Source of the DNA: an uncultured Thermanaerothrix sp.
GTDB taxonomy: Bacteria; Chloroflexota; Anaerolineae; Anaerolineales; Anaerolineaceae
Direction: 5' to 3'
Assembly (NCBI RefSeq): GCF_938028735.1
Contig: NZ_CALIMF010000015.1
Coordinates: forward strand, 62,001 to 126,000
DNA length: 64,000 nucleotides
The notes beneath the pieces are model-generated. The model worked only from the letters and a program-made list of their open reading frames with translations, ran no database searches and was not told where the DNA came from. Made by a program: the position numbers and the translations under genes. Below, one piece after another: positions 25,005 through 33,691 of the stretch (within the stretch, counting starts at the first letter, position 1; each line of letters begins with the position of its first letter).

Positions 25005-25577
25005 TTAACTCGGGCGTTGGGCGACTAGGCTTGCTACAGCCTTCAAACCTGAGTGCCCTTGCGTGATACCTTCATTATAGTAAATAATTTTCCAGTGTTT
25101 GAACGTTTCATAAAGCTCGCCCTCTTTGAGTAAATGGGCAGGAGCAATTTGTCCGGGAAAAAGTTTGTCCATACCTTCGGTCAGAGTTTCAATGAACAAC
25201 CACCCGCCTGGTTTAAGGTGGGTATAGAACTGTGGGAAAAGTGAGCGTTCCAGATAGTAAAAGTTGAGAATCACATCAAATTCCATGGGGGGAAGGGGAT
25301 GCTCAGTGAGGTCGGCCAAAATCAAACAAAGAGACGGGCAGCGCCGGTGGACGAATTGTAGGGCTGTCCAGGAAATATCTATAGCCACGACTGTCAGACC
25401 CCGTTGTGCCAAAAAGATGGCGTTAGCACCCAAGCCAGTTGCCAGATCTAATGCCCAACCCGAGGATGGAAGCAGGTCAGCAAAGGTTACCAGCAAATCT
25501 CGAGGACGATCCAGATCAGGAGCTTGAATAAGGGTGCGGTAACGAATATTCCAGCGCTCTGCATCCTCACGTGGCAT
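25005..25577 (-). CDS. Class I SAM-dependent methyltransferase
   Basis: A 190-residue Rossmann-fold methyltransferase with the SAM-binding motif ALDLATGLGANAIFLAQRG (motif I), VVAIDISWTALQ (motif II) and the motif IV-like FDVILNFYYLERSLFPQF. This resembles the small TehB/UbiE-like methyltransferases whose substrates are hard to predict. The open frame runs to 25679, but the ATG at 25577 has GGAGG five bases upstream and gives the normal family N-terminus (WNIRYRTL). That start overlaps the end of the nuclease gene by 11 bases. The operon context (helicase plus exonuclease) suggests, without proof, a DNA- or RNA-related role. Confidence 0.85.
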   Translation of the reverse strand: MPREDAERWNIRYRTLIQAPDLDRPRDLLVTFADLLPSSGWALDLATGLGANAIFLAQRGLTVVAIDISWTALQFVHRRCPSLCLILADLTEHPLPPMEFDVILNFYYLERSLFPQFYTHLKPGGWLFIETLTEGMDKLFPGQIAPAHLLKEGELYETFKHWKIIYYNEGITQGHSGLKAVASLVAQRPS

Positions 25578-26808
25578 GTGACCTCCGGGCAAATTGGGTG
25601 AGTAATTTGAGACGGCGGCGTGATAGGGCACCAAAACGTTGCTTTTCTTTGGGGGAAGGGCTGGTATCCAGGATGGCAATCGCGCGGTCTAGCCAGACTA
25701 ATGCTGTGCTATAATCGCGTTGCTCGCGTTCATAGTATTGTGAAAGTTCTAGGCAAGCCTCTATGGAATTCAGACCGGCTGCTTTATCCCAGCATTGCAG
25801 AGCTTCAGAGGTCCACCCATGACGTATATAGATGCGCCCAATCAGTAACCACAGGGGGGCGGCTTTGGGATCATCGGAATACCGTGGAGTTTGAATTAAT
25901 TCGTGTAGAAATCGAATGAGTCGCTCGTGCCTGTGGCGTTCCATTTCGCGTATCAGTGCATATGCCTCATCTGCTGAGAAAAGATCCCAATCTGGCTGTT
26001 GAAATAAGGATTCGATAAACACAAAAAGACCTGCGAGGGATACAATGTCCATTTTATTGTGGTAAAAGACCCCTGGGAGAAGGTCGTTTTTACCCTGGAA
26101 CAGGTAATTCTGGTAAATTTCGGGCACCATCCAAGAGGGAATTTCATCCTGACCCCGAATGAAGCCCAGGACTTCGTTCTCTAGAAAGGCTAAGCGTCGT
26201 GATGGATAACGTTTGTGCCAGAGCCGCCTAGCAAAGTGTAGTATATCCACATGCGTTTTTTTGAGGATCTCTGATCGGAGACCATTGATAAGGAAGCGGT
26301 GGTGGAGTACTGGTAGGTCAAATGCCTGCCCATTGAATGTGACCAGAACCGGGAAGCGGTTGATCCAGTTATCCAGATAGGCTAGAAAGGAGATCTCCTC
26401 AGTGGGGTCATTAAGGAACACCTGGTGGGAATGATACCCTTCAGGAGTCCAGTGACCCAAGCCAACCAGGAAAACTAGGTTACCTGAGCCGGGGCTGAGA
26501 CTGGAGGTTTCTACATCAAGAAAGAGCAAGCCCTCGTGGTCTGTCTCTAAGCCGCCGTTGAAAAGGCCGGGGTAAACCTGTTCCTCTGGGGGCATTTCAA
26601 GAGATCTATTCCCGTGCTGGAAATTGGCTGGGTAAACGTGATCCAGTATAAAGATAGAGCGTGAATGGTCGGGCCAGAACCTACCCTCTGGAAGTACTTC
26701 CTCAATGCTTCTTTTTGAAGGAGAGGGTAGGTGCACCCGAGGGCTCTTGGCGGACAAACCGCGACGTACTCCAAGGGTTTCCAGGCGCTTGATCAATTCA
26801 TTGTCCAT
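25567..26808 (-). CDS. RNase H-like exonuclease with TPR-like tail (YprB/MrfB-like)
   Basis: A 413-residue protein with a DnaQ-like RNase H fold in the middle. LLFLDVETSSLSPGSGN (about 93-109) carries the first Asp and Glu; VLVTFNGQAFDLPVLHHRFL the second Asp; YHNKMDIVSLAGL the third. The C-terminal 130 residues look like TPR repeats. The combination, and its position directly downstream of an MrfA-type helicase, match Bacillus YprB (MrfB), the exonuclease of the MrfAB repair pathway for mitomycin-type damage. Metal-binding residues appear intact. Only eight bases separate it from the helicase gene. Confidence 0.83.
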   Translation of the reverse strand: MDNELIKRLETLGVRRGLSAKSPRVHLPSPSKRSIEEVLPEGRFWPDHSRSIFILDHVYPANFQHGNRSLEMPPEEQVYPGLFNGGLETDHEGLLFLDVETSSLSPGSGNLVFLVGLGHWTPEGYHSHQVFLNDPTEEISFLAYLDNWINRFPVLVTFNGQAFDLPVLHHRFLINGLRSEILKKTHVDILHFARRLWHKRYPSRRLAFLENEVLGFIRGQDEIPSWMVPEIYQNYLFQGKNDLLPGVFYHNKMDIVSLAGLFVFIESLFQQPDWDLFSADEAYALIREMERHRHERLIRFLHELIQTPRYSDDPKAAPLWLLIGRIYIRHGWTSEALQCWDKAAGLNSIEACLELSQYYEREQRDYSTALVWLDRAIAILDTSPSPKEKQRFGALSRRRLKLLTQFARRSHAT

Positions 26809-26816
26809 GGCGCTTC

Positions 26817-29354
26817 TTATTGGGCTTCTAATAGGACCTGTAGAATGGCTCGGGCTTCAGCTTTGCCGCCACTGCCCTGCTCGGGAGCAGGGCCAACGCA
26901 AGCTGGACAGCCGTTCTTACATGGGCAGCGAGTCACTACTTCATAGGCAGTTTGTAGCCAGGGAACAAAATTTTCAAAGAATTGGGGAGCATATCCTAAT
27001 CCACCTTGGAAGGTATCGTAGAACACGATTGTAGGTTGACGTTGACTTAGCGTAGAGTGGGATTCGACAAATGATCCCAAATCGCTGAGATCGCAGAGGA
27101 TAAAGAGGGGCGCGAGGTGGTGTAGGAGGTGTCGCAGGGCTGCTAGGCCACTGCGAATCCAGACAGCCCTCTCCAGACGACGATGACAGCGTGGGCAAAG
27201 GGTCACGAGGTTTTCAAGACGGTTGGCTTCCTCGGGGGTTGAAAAACGGCGAAATGGGATACGGTGGTGAACATGAAAGGGTTTCCCGTTTTCCTTTGCA
27301 CCGCATTGTTGGCAGGTATAATGATCCCGTGCACGAGCGCGTTGGCGTTGTTGTTCCCAATTAGGACCGTAGTCGTTAGGGGAATTCGTCCATAGTCCTT
27401 GGCTAGCCAAATGTTTCACTGTATGTGAATTTAGGCTTATCCAGTACCCTGTTGTTTGAAGCGTCAGAGGGGGTAAATTAAGAGGGACTTGCTCCAGTAT
27501 TGTGTGGTTGGCCCACTGACGCTTCTGGTAGCCCTTTACCTGGGTTGAAAGGCTGAGTTCACCACACGCATGGAGACCCCACTTAAAGTTCTGCCATTTC
27601 CATGCTTGGTGAGCAGTAATTTCGGTCTCAAGAAGCGGTTCAGTGTAATAGGCACTTAGGGTTGGAGTAAGCAGGGCTTGCCCTGCGTCCAGATTAAAAT
27701 CTTCCACGCGGTATGTCTCTCCCCGGTGCAGGTAGATCGCACCTGGATGCACCATCCAGTAAGCGCTTTCATAATCTATCTCGCCTAGGAGAGCAGTTTG
27801 CCGGTGATCTTGTGAGATTAACCGGATGGTGGGGTAAGCACTGCCTCGTAAGGAGATCTCACGATGGGGTTGGGTACTGCGCATCCAGATAAAACGGTTA
27901 GTGGTTGCAAACAAATGGCCGTGTTGAGATAAAGCCTCAAGGTAGGGGGCGATTGCATCCCATTCAAGTGAACCAAAGGCTTCACCCTCATGGAAAGGTT
28001 TCTCGTAGGTAGCGCATTGGAGGTGATGGTACAGGATGACGGGATTATTAGGATTCAGGATGGCTTTCTCAGGGGGACGCTCAAGCACCTCTTCAGGGTG
28101 GTAAACAAAGTATTGATCAAGGGGGTTGTCTGAAGCGATCAGGACTCCCAGAGCGGCTTGTCCCTTCCGCCCGGCTCGACCGAAGCGCTGATGAAGGGCG
28201 GTGACTGATCCAGGGTACCCGATTTGGAGGACGGCTTCGACACTTCCGATGTCCACTCCAAGCTCTAGGGCACTGGTGGTTACCACCAAGCGGTTGGATT
28301 GCTCGCGCAATCCTTGTTCAATCCAACGCCGATCTTGAGGTAAATAGCCGCTGCGATAAGCTTCAATGCCTTGGGCTGTGGGCAAGCTTTCTCGCAGGGA
28401 GCGCAAAGCGAGCTCCACGCCGCGCCGCGAGTTAAGGAAAATCAAAGATTGGTGGTTGTCTTGAAAAAGCTCGTTGGCCAACGCCATTCCTTCGGCAGCA
28501 GCGTCGCGGCGTGAACCTACGGATTCATCCTCGAGGGGTGGATTGTAGAAAACCAGATATCGTTTGGGCTTGGGGGCTGTATCCTGGTGGATAAGGGTAA
28601 TCGGAGCCTCGATCAATGCTTGTGCCAATTCTTGGGGGTTGCCAATGGTGCCTGAAGTCAACAAGAAGATTGGCTTGGAGCCGTATAACGCGGCAATTCG
28701 CTTGAGGCGGCGAATGAGATTTACCACATGCGAGCCGAATGCGCCTCGATATATGTGAGCCTCATCGAGAATGATAAACCTAAGATGAGAGAAGACCTCT
28801 TGCCAGTAAGGGTGATAAGGCAGCATTCCATAATGAAGCATATCCGGGTTAGTGAGGATTAGACGCCCAAATTGCCGGGTTCTTTTACGTTGATATGGAG
28901 CAGTATCACCGTCATAGGTCACAATTTGTTTCCCTAGAGCACAGTGTTCTCGGGAAGGACTGGGTAGAACATCTATTAGAGACTGTAGGAACTGGTATTG
29001 GTCTTGGGCCAGGGCTTTGGTTGGAAAGAGATATAAAGCAGTAGTTGAGGGGTTTTCCAGCCAGGCCTGCAAGACAGGAAGGTGATAACAAAGTGATTTG
29101 CCACTACCTACTCCTGCGTTGACCATGGTGTGGAAACCTGCGCGGGCGTTCTGCCAGGCCATAAGCTGATGAAGATAAAGTTGTTCAATTCCCAGCGCAT
29201 TCAGTGCCCGGCCCAAGGCGGGGCTTATCTCTGGTGGCAGTGGCAAGGTTTGCCCTGGTCGAGCGGGCAAGATGACCTGATAGAAAGAAGCACCGGAAAT
29301 AACGGCGCGGCGTCGCCATTCTGCTAGAAGGGACTGCAAGTCAGATTCTTGCAC
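26817..29354 (-). CDS. DEAD/DEAH helicase, YprA/MrfA type, with inserted HNH domain
   Basis: An 845-residue superfamily 2 helicase. Motif I is VGSGKS (82-87), DEAH at 197-200, TSGT at 233-236, and motifs V and VI are ALELGVDIG and QRFGRAGRKGQ (about 362-399). The C-terminal MrfA zinc site is the cysteine cluster Cys810, 812, 816, 819. Unusually, residues 665-727 form a separate HNH nuclease-like domain: CQQCG (681-685), VHHRIPFR (695-702), NRLENLVTLCPRCHRRLE (711-728). MrfA helicases unwind DNA in nucleotide-excision-like repair; adding an HNH module could give it its own nuclease. Start is GTG with GGGAG seven bases upstream. First gene of a five-gene operon. Confidence 0.86.
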   Translation of the reverse strand: MQESDLQSLLAEWRRRAVISGASFYQVILPARPGQTLPLPPEISPALGRALNALGIEQLYLHQLMAWQNARAGFHTMVNAGVGSGKSLCYHLPVLQAWLENPSTTALYLFPTKALAQDQYQFLQSLIDVLPSPSREHCALGKQIVTYDGDTAPYQRKRTRQFGRLILTNPDMLHYGMLPYHPYWQEVFSHLRFIILDEAHIYRGAFGSHVVNLIRRLKRIAALYGSKPIFLLTSGTIGNPQELAQALIEAPITLIHQDTAPKPKRYLVFYNPPLEDESVGSRRDAAAEGMALANELFQDNHQSLIFLNSRRGVELALRSLRESLPTAQGIEAYRSGYLPQDRRWIEQGLREQSNRLVVTTSALELGVDIGSVEAVLQIGYPGSVTALHQRFGRAGRKGQAALGVLIASDNPLDQYFVYHPEEVLERPPEKAILNPNNPVILYHHLQCATYEKPFHEGEAFGSLEWDAIAPYLEALSQHGHLFATTNRFIWMRSTQPHREISLRGSAYPTIRLISQDHRQTALLGEIDYESAYWMVHPGAIYLHRGETYRVEDFNLDAGQALLTPTLSAYYTEPLLETEITAHQAWKWQNFKWGLHACGELSLSTQVKGYQKRQWANHTILEQVPLNLPPLTLQTTGYWISLNSHTVKHLASQGLWTNSPNDYGPNWEQQRQRARARDHYTCQQCGAKENGKPFHVHHRIPFRRFSTPEEANRLENLVTLCPRCHRRLERAVWIRSGLAALRHLLHHLAPLFILCDLSDLGSFVESHSTLSQRQPTIVFYDTFQGGLGYAPQFFENFVPWLQTAYEVVTRCPCKNGCPACVGPAPEQGSGGKAEARAILQVLLEAQ

Positions 29355-29409
29355 AAACTTTCTCCCGAAAATAACCCTTGGCCTAAAGTTGCCCGGACTT
29401 CGCTTTCAG

Positions 29410-29415
29410 ATTATA
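29410..29415 (-). promoter_or_regulatory. Probable -10 box of the helicase operon
   Basis: A perfect TATAAT on the minus strand, about 55 bases upstream of the helicase GTG. No good -35 box is visible at the right distance, so the call is tentative. Confidence 0.35.
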
Positions 29416-29468
29416 CTCTTTACATCCCATGTTGGAAGTTTGAAAAACCCTATGCTTAGGAGCCAGGA

Positions 29469-30800
29469 ATGACTGTAAGGAATCGCTATCGTTGGTTTGT
29501 CTTGGCAGTCTTTTTTGCGTTCATGCTCTTGCATCAGGCAGATAAACTTCTCATTGGTCCATTAACCACACCCATCATGGAATATTTCGGTATTAATGAG
29601 GCCCAAATGGGTGTCGTTTTTTCAGGGGCTTTGCTGGTGGGTGGGATCTTCTATCCCTTGTGGGGCTATTTATACGACCGATATGCACGTTCGAAGTTAC
29701 TGGCTTTGGCCTCTTTAATATGGGGAGCAACGACCTGGCTGAGTGCGTTAGCCAGAACCTTTCCGGTCTTTGTGGTCACCCGTGCCTCGACTGGGATTGA
29801 CGATGCCAGTTATCCTGGGCTTTACAGCCTGATCTCTGATTACTTTCCCCCTAAGATCCGGGGAAAGATTTACGGCGTTTTGCAAATTACGGCCCCTTTG
29901 GGCTATATTACTGGTACAGTATTGGCGCTTACATTGGTTGCGCGTTGGCATTGGCAAGGCGTTTTCTACTTTACGGGCTCTTTGGGGATTTTGCTAGCCA
30001 TCGTTATATTTTTGGGAGTCAAAGAGATGCCACGTGGGGGAGCCGAACCGGAGTTTGAGGGATTGGAGCAGATCAGCGCGTACCGATTTGATTGGAAAAC
30101 TGCCCTGGGGCTGTTTAAGAAGCGCAGTTTATTATTTCTTTTTGCACAGGGATTTTTTGGAGTCTTCCCCTGGCAGGTCATTACTTTCTGGTTTTTCCGG
30201 TACTTAGAGACAGAGAGGGGGTTTTCGTCCAACGAGGTGCTGATTACAATGGTAGCCGCTGTGCTCTTCCTGGCGGCGGGTTATCCTATAGGAGGGGCAT
30301 TAGGGGATTTCTTATTCAAGCGAACATCACGGGGGCGGCTGATCGTTAGTGCATTTGGAGTTATTACTGGGGCGTTGTTGCTTTGGTTTACGATCAATGT
30401 GCCTTTGGAGCAGAAGACGTTCTTCACGGGCATGCTCTGTCTAACCGCAATTTTCATCCCCTTTGCTTCACCCAACGTGCTTTCAACCGTTTATGATGTT
30501 ACATTGCCTGAAGTGCGCAGCACAGCGAACTCAGTGCAGAACTTGATCGAGCAGGGAGGCTCGGCGGTGGCACCGGCAATTGCCGGGCTGATTGCGGTCA
30601 ATGGATCTTTACGAGAGGCAATTCTCATCATTTGTATCGGAGCATGGTTGTTGTGCTTCTTTTTCTTCTTGTTTGCCATTTACTTCCTACCCAGGGATAT
30701 TCATGCCTTGCGCGCTGAGCTGAAAGAGCGGGCTGAGCAGGAACGCGCTCGCCAGACTTTGCAGACGGCGACCCTCCCAACTCCGGAGTACAGAGCATGA
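29469..30800 (+). CDS. Major facilitator superfamily transporter
   Basis: A 443-residue protein with about twelve hydrophobic segments and the MFS loop 2-3 motif in GYLYDRYARSKLLALAS. The first half contains RASTGIDDASYPGLYSLISDYFPPKIRGK, similar to sugar-phosphate/spinster-like MFS carriers; the second half has GGALGDFLFKRTSRGRLI. Substrate is not predictable. AGGAG lies six bases before the ATG. The stop codon overlaps the start of the prepilin peptidase gene (ATGA), which is an odd pairing of functions. The C-terminal 30 residues are charged and helical. Confidence 0.85.
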   Translation: MTVRNRYRWFVLAVFFAFMLLHQADKLLIGPLTTPIMEYFGINEAQMGVVFSGALLVGGIFYPLWGYLYDRYARSKLLALASLIWGATTWLSALARTFPVFVVTRASTGIDDASYPGLYSLISDYFPPKIRGKIYGVLQITAPLGYITGTVLALTLVARWHWQGVFYFTGSLGILLAIVIFLGVKEMPRGGAEPEFEGLEQISAYRFDWKTALGLFKKRSLLFLFAQGFFGVFPWQVITFWFFRYLETERGFSSNEVLITMVAAVLFLAAGYPIGGALGDFLFKRTSRGRLIVSAFGVITGALLLWFTINVPLEQKTFFTGMLCLTAIFIPFASPNVLSTVYDVTLPEVRSTANSVQNLIEQGGSAVAPAIAGLIAVNGSLREAILIICIGAWLLCFFFFLFAIYFLPRDIHALRAELKERAEQERARQTLQTATLPTPEYRA

Positions 30801-31558
30801 GCGGGTTTTCGTTGGCAGTAACATTGGTCGCTGTGTTGCTTTTGGGTTATGGGATGGGTGTGGTGGTCAATTACTTTGCTGATGTCCTCCCGCAGACTCG
30901 GCGCCTCAGTCCGGTGCGTTGCTTGCACTGCCAAAACCCTTACCCCTTGCTTCAGTATATTTTGTTGCGTCCCTGTTTAGAGTGTGGAACGCGGCGTTCG
31001 CTTCGGGCTCGCGTCGTCCAGGGAATTCTCCCCCTCCTGACCTTGGCTTTGTGGGTGTGGCCACCTCCTGGTCGAGTTCCCATTTCTGTGGCGTGGGGGT
31101 TGTTGCTTTTCTTTAGTGTGGTGTTTGTTATTGATTGGGAGTATCGGGTGGTGTTGTATCAGGTTAGTGGCGTTGGGGCGCTTCTAGGAGCAGGAATTGG
31201 TGCATGGCTTAACGGTTGGCAAACCACTTTTTTAGGAGGCGGGCTTGGGTTTGGGATCATGCTCGCTTTATACTACCTGGGTGAACTTTTTGTGCGCTGG
31301 GCGGCGCACAGGCGCGGACTTGAGACGGATGAAGTGGCGCTGGGTTTTGGGGACGTGACTCTAAGCGGGGTGCTGGGATTGATGTTAGGGTGGCCTCGTA
31401 TAGGCATTGGTTTGCTCTTTGCCATCCTGCTAGGAGGCATTGTGAGCGGTCTCTATCTCGTAGGGTTATTGGTGAGCAAGCGCTATCAGCCTTTTGCTGC
31501 GCTACCTTACACACCCTTTCTACTTGTGGCTGCTGCGATTTTGATGTACCTGGCGTAG
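30797..31558 (+). CDS. Prepilin peptidase (A24 family)
   Basis: A 253-residue polytopic protein. It starts with a transmembrane helix, then an N-terminal cytoplasmic zinc-type motif, CLHCQNPYPLL and CLECGTRRSLRAR (two CxxC pairs, about residues 42-71). The two catalytic aspartates of type 4 prepilin peptidases are recognisable in VIDWEYRVVLYQ and GFGDVTLSGVLGL. Such enzymes cleave the leader of type IV pilins and may methylate the new N-terminus. No pilin genes are in the window, although ComEA is. It is translationally coupled to the MFS gene. Confidence 0.85.
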   Translation: MSGFSLAVTLVAVLLLGYGMGVVVNYFADVLPQTRRLSPVRCLHCQNPYPLLQYILLRPCLECGTRRSLRARVVQGILPLLTLALWVWPPPGRVPISVAWGLLLFFSVVFVIDWEYRVVLYQVSGVGALLGAGIGAWLNGWQTTFLGGGLGFGIMLALYYLGELFVRWAAHRRGLETDEVALGFGDVTLSGVLGLMLGWPRIGIGLLFAILLGGIVSGLYLVGLLVSKRYQPFAALPYTPFLLVAAAILMYLA

Positions 31559-32070
31559 GCGAGCAGTACCAATTTGCAAGGCAATCTATCCATATTGAGT
31601 TAAGCAAGGTTCTCTTCCGCTAGCACGTCAATCCGTCCAGCAGCGTTAGGTCTTGCCGCAAGATGCGGTGATACAGACGATACCTCCTAATGGCGCGCGC
31701 CGTCTATAGACCGCTCTAACAGCGCCTTGCCGCCTGGGGGCTTCTTTGCCTTATAAAAGTATCTGGCTGGTAAAGGAGAAACCGGGCCAATCTTGGCTGG
31801 TGGCCGATGAACGCACTGCCAGCGCCGGCTGCCCGATCCGGCGCTACTAATCCAAAACTGTTGTGCAGCTTCGGGCGGGATCGGTGCGGCATGGAATGCA
31901 CGGCTTACTGCTATTGCCCGGTTTTGAGGCTTCTTTGTCTCATTGCCCCAACTCGCGTCCGAAGGCGCTTTTCTCACTAAGTGGGGTGCGGGTTTAGGGG
32001 CACATTTTTTACATCACTACAAGACTCAGATAGCATTTCACTCAGTGGCAGCAGGCGCCTTGCATCCTTC
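31559..32070. other. Gene-poor stretch of 512 bases
   Basis: No confident gene lies here. The best open frame is on the minus strand (31687-31977, 96 codons); it is Pro/Arg/Ala-rich, has no clear ribosome-binding site and no family I recognise. Just beyond its stop a different minus-strand frame reads RRYRLYHRILRQDL before stopping, which could mean a decayed gene with a frameshift. The centre is more GC-rich than its surroundings. A repeat or gene remnant is possible, but I see no terminal repeats. Confidence 0.3.
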
Positions 32071-33663
32071 TCAAGAGGGCGGAACTGCTATTGGCAAAGC
32101 CCCTGTAATCGCCTCAAAATTGGTGTGGAATTGCTTGGCCAGGGCACGGGCTTGCTGATCGTAGGCCAGAGGATCATCCCACGTCTGTCGGGGTTGGAGT
32201 AACCTTTCGGGTACACCCGGGCTCGTTTCAGGTATCCACAACCCAAAAATTGGATCCTGGTGGTAAGGAACATTGTCCAGTGCATGAGATAGCACTGCAT
32301 GAACCATGGCCCGGGTGTAGGGCAGTGGAATACGTGTTCCTACACCATAGGGTCCACCTGTCCAGCCTGTGTTAATCAACCACACCTGCGTCTTGTGCTG
32401 CTGGATCTTTTCCTTAAACATTCGACCATAAACGACTGGGTGCAGCGGCAGGAAAGGAGCGCCAAAGCATGCCGAAAAGGTCGCCTGGGGTTCACGTCCT
32501 AGCCCAGTCTCTGTCCCTGCAAGTTTGGCTGTGTAACCAGTAAGGAAGTAGAAGAGCGCCTGATCGGGGGTTAGACGCGCAAGCGGTGGAAGCACCCCAA
32601 AGGCGTCTGCGCTCAGGAAAAAGATGTGCTGGGGATGCCCGCCGCGTCCCTCTCTCAAGGCATGTGGGATGAACTCTAGTGGGTAGGCGGCGCGGGTGTT
32701 TTCGGTGATGGTATCGGCCTCAAAATCTACGGTGCGGGAGTCAAGGTCAAGAATGACATTCTCCAGTACAGTCCCAAAACGATGTACAGCAGACCAGATT
32801 AGGGGTTCGAGTTGAGCGTTTAAGCGAATCGTTTTCGCATAACAACCGCCCTCAAAATTGAAAATGCCATCCTCGCCCCAGCCATGCTCATCATCGCCGA
32901 TAAGATGGCGCTCTGGGTCGGAAGAGAGCGTGGTCTTCCCAGTACCGCTCAACCCAAAAAACAGGGCTGCATCCCCATGGGGCCCCATGTTGGCAGAACA
33001 GTGCATCGGTAACACATGTTGTTGGGGAAGCAGATAGTTCATAACCGTGAACATGGCCTTTTTGATCTCCCCTGCGTAGGCGGTGCCACCGATAAGCACC
33101 AAGCGGCGCACAAAATCTATGGCAATAACGGTTTCAGAACGCGTGCCGTCCTCGGCAGGATTGGCGCGAAAGGATGGCGCGTGGATCAGGGTGAAGGCTG
33201 GGTCTTGATGGGGAGAGGCCGGGGTCTCCTCGCGGATGAACAGATTACGCGCAAAAAGGCTGTGCCAGGCCTTCTCAGTGATAATGCGCACTGGCAAGCG
33301 ATAGTCAGGATGATTGCCAATCCAAACATCTTGTATATATATTGGACGGAGCTGGAAGAAAGTGGCAAACTTCTGGTGCAAGCGCGCGAAGTGCTCCGGC
33401 GAAATTGGGGAGTTGATAGGCCCCCACCAAATATCGTCGTGCGCAGAATAAGCCACTATAAATTTATCCCGTGGGGCCCGACCGGTGTGCTTGCCTGTAT
33501 GGACCACGACAGCCCCATGATGGGAAAGCCAGCCTTCTCTGTTGCGGATGACCTCTTCCACGAGTTGGGCCGTTGTGTAATTCCATCGCACTTCACCCAA
33601 GTTATACAGTCCTTGAGCCTCCAAACTATTCAGGATGGACAAGTTGGTTGGATGTTTCACCAA
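32071..33663 (-). CDS. pckA: Phosphoenolpyruvate carboxykinase (ATP)
   Basis: A 530-residue enzyme of normal length for ATP-dependent PEPCK. Diagnostic motifs are FGLSGTGKTTLSSDP (P-loop, about residues 237-251), LIGDDEHGW (metal site) and IFNFEGGCYAK. VHTGKHTGRAPRDKFIV and GGTAYAGEIKKAMFT complete the active site. It interconverts oxaloacetate and PEP. The start is TTG at 33663 with GAGGAG eight bases upstream; a GTG follows directly. It is 28 bases downstream of a lipoprotein gene on the same strand, so cotranscription is possible but functionally unexplained. Confidence 0.95.
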   Translation of the reverse strand: MVKHPTNLSILNSLEAQGLYNLGEVRWNYTTAQLVEEVIRNREGWLSHHGAVVVHTGKHTGRAPRDKFIVAYSAHDDIWWGPINSPISPEHFARLHQKFATFFQLRPIYIQDVWIGNHPDYRLPVRIITEKAWHSLFARNLFIREETPASPHQDPAFTLIHAPSFRANPAEDGTRSETVIAIDFVRRLVLIGGTAYAGEIKKAMFTVMNYLLPQQHVLPMHCSANMGPHGDAALFFGLSGTGKTTLSSDPERHLIGDDEHGWGEDGIFNFEGGCYAKTIRLNAQLEPLIWSAVHRFGTVLENVILDLDSRTVDFEADTITENTRAAYPLEFIPHALREGRGGHPQHIFFLSADAFGVLPPLARLTPDQALFYFLTGYTAKLAGTETGLGREPQATFSACFGAPFLPLHPVVYGRMFKEKIQQHKTQVWLINTGWTGGPYGVGTRIPLPYTRAMVHAVLSHALDNVPYHQDPIFGLWIPETSPGVPERLLQPRQTWDDPLAYDQQARALAKQFHTNFEAITGALPIAVPPS

Positions 33664-33691
33664 AGGTTTTTCTCCTCAAATTATGTTTGGA

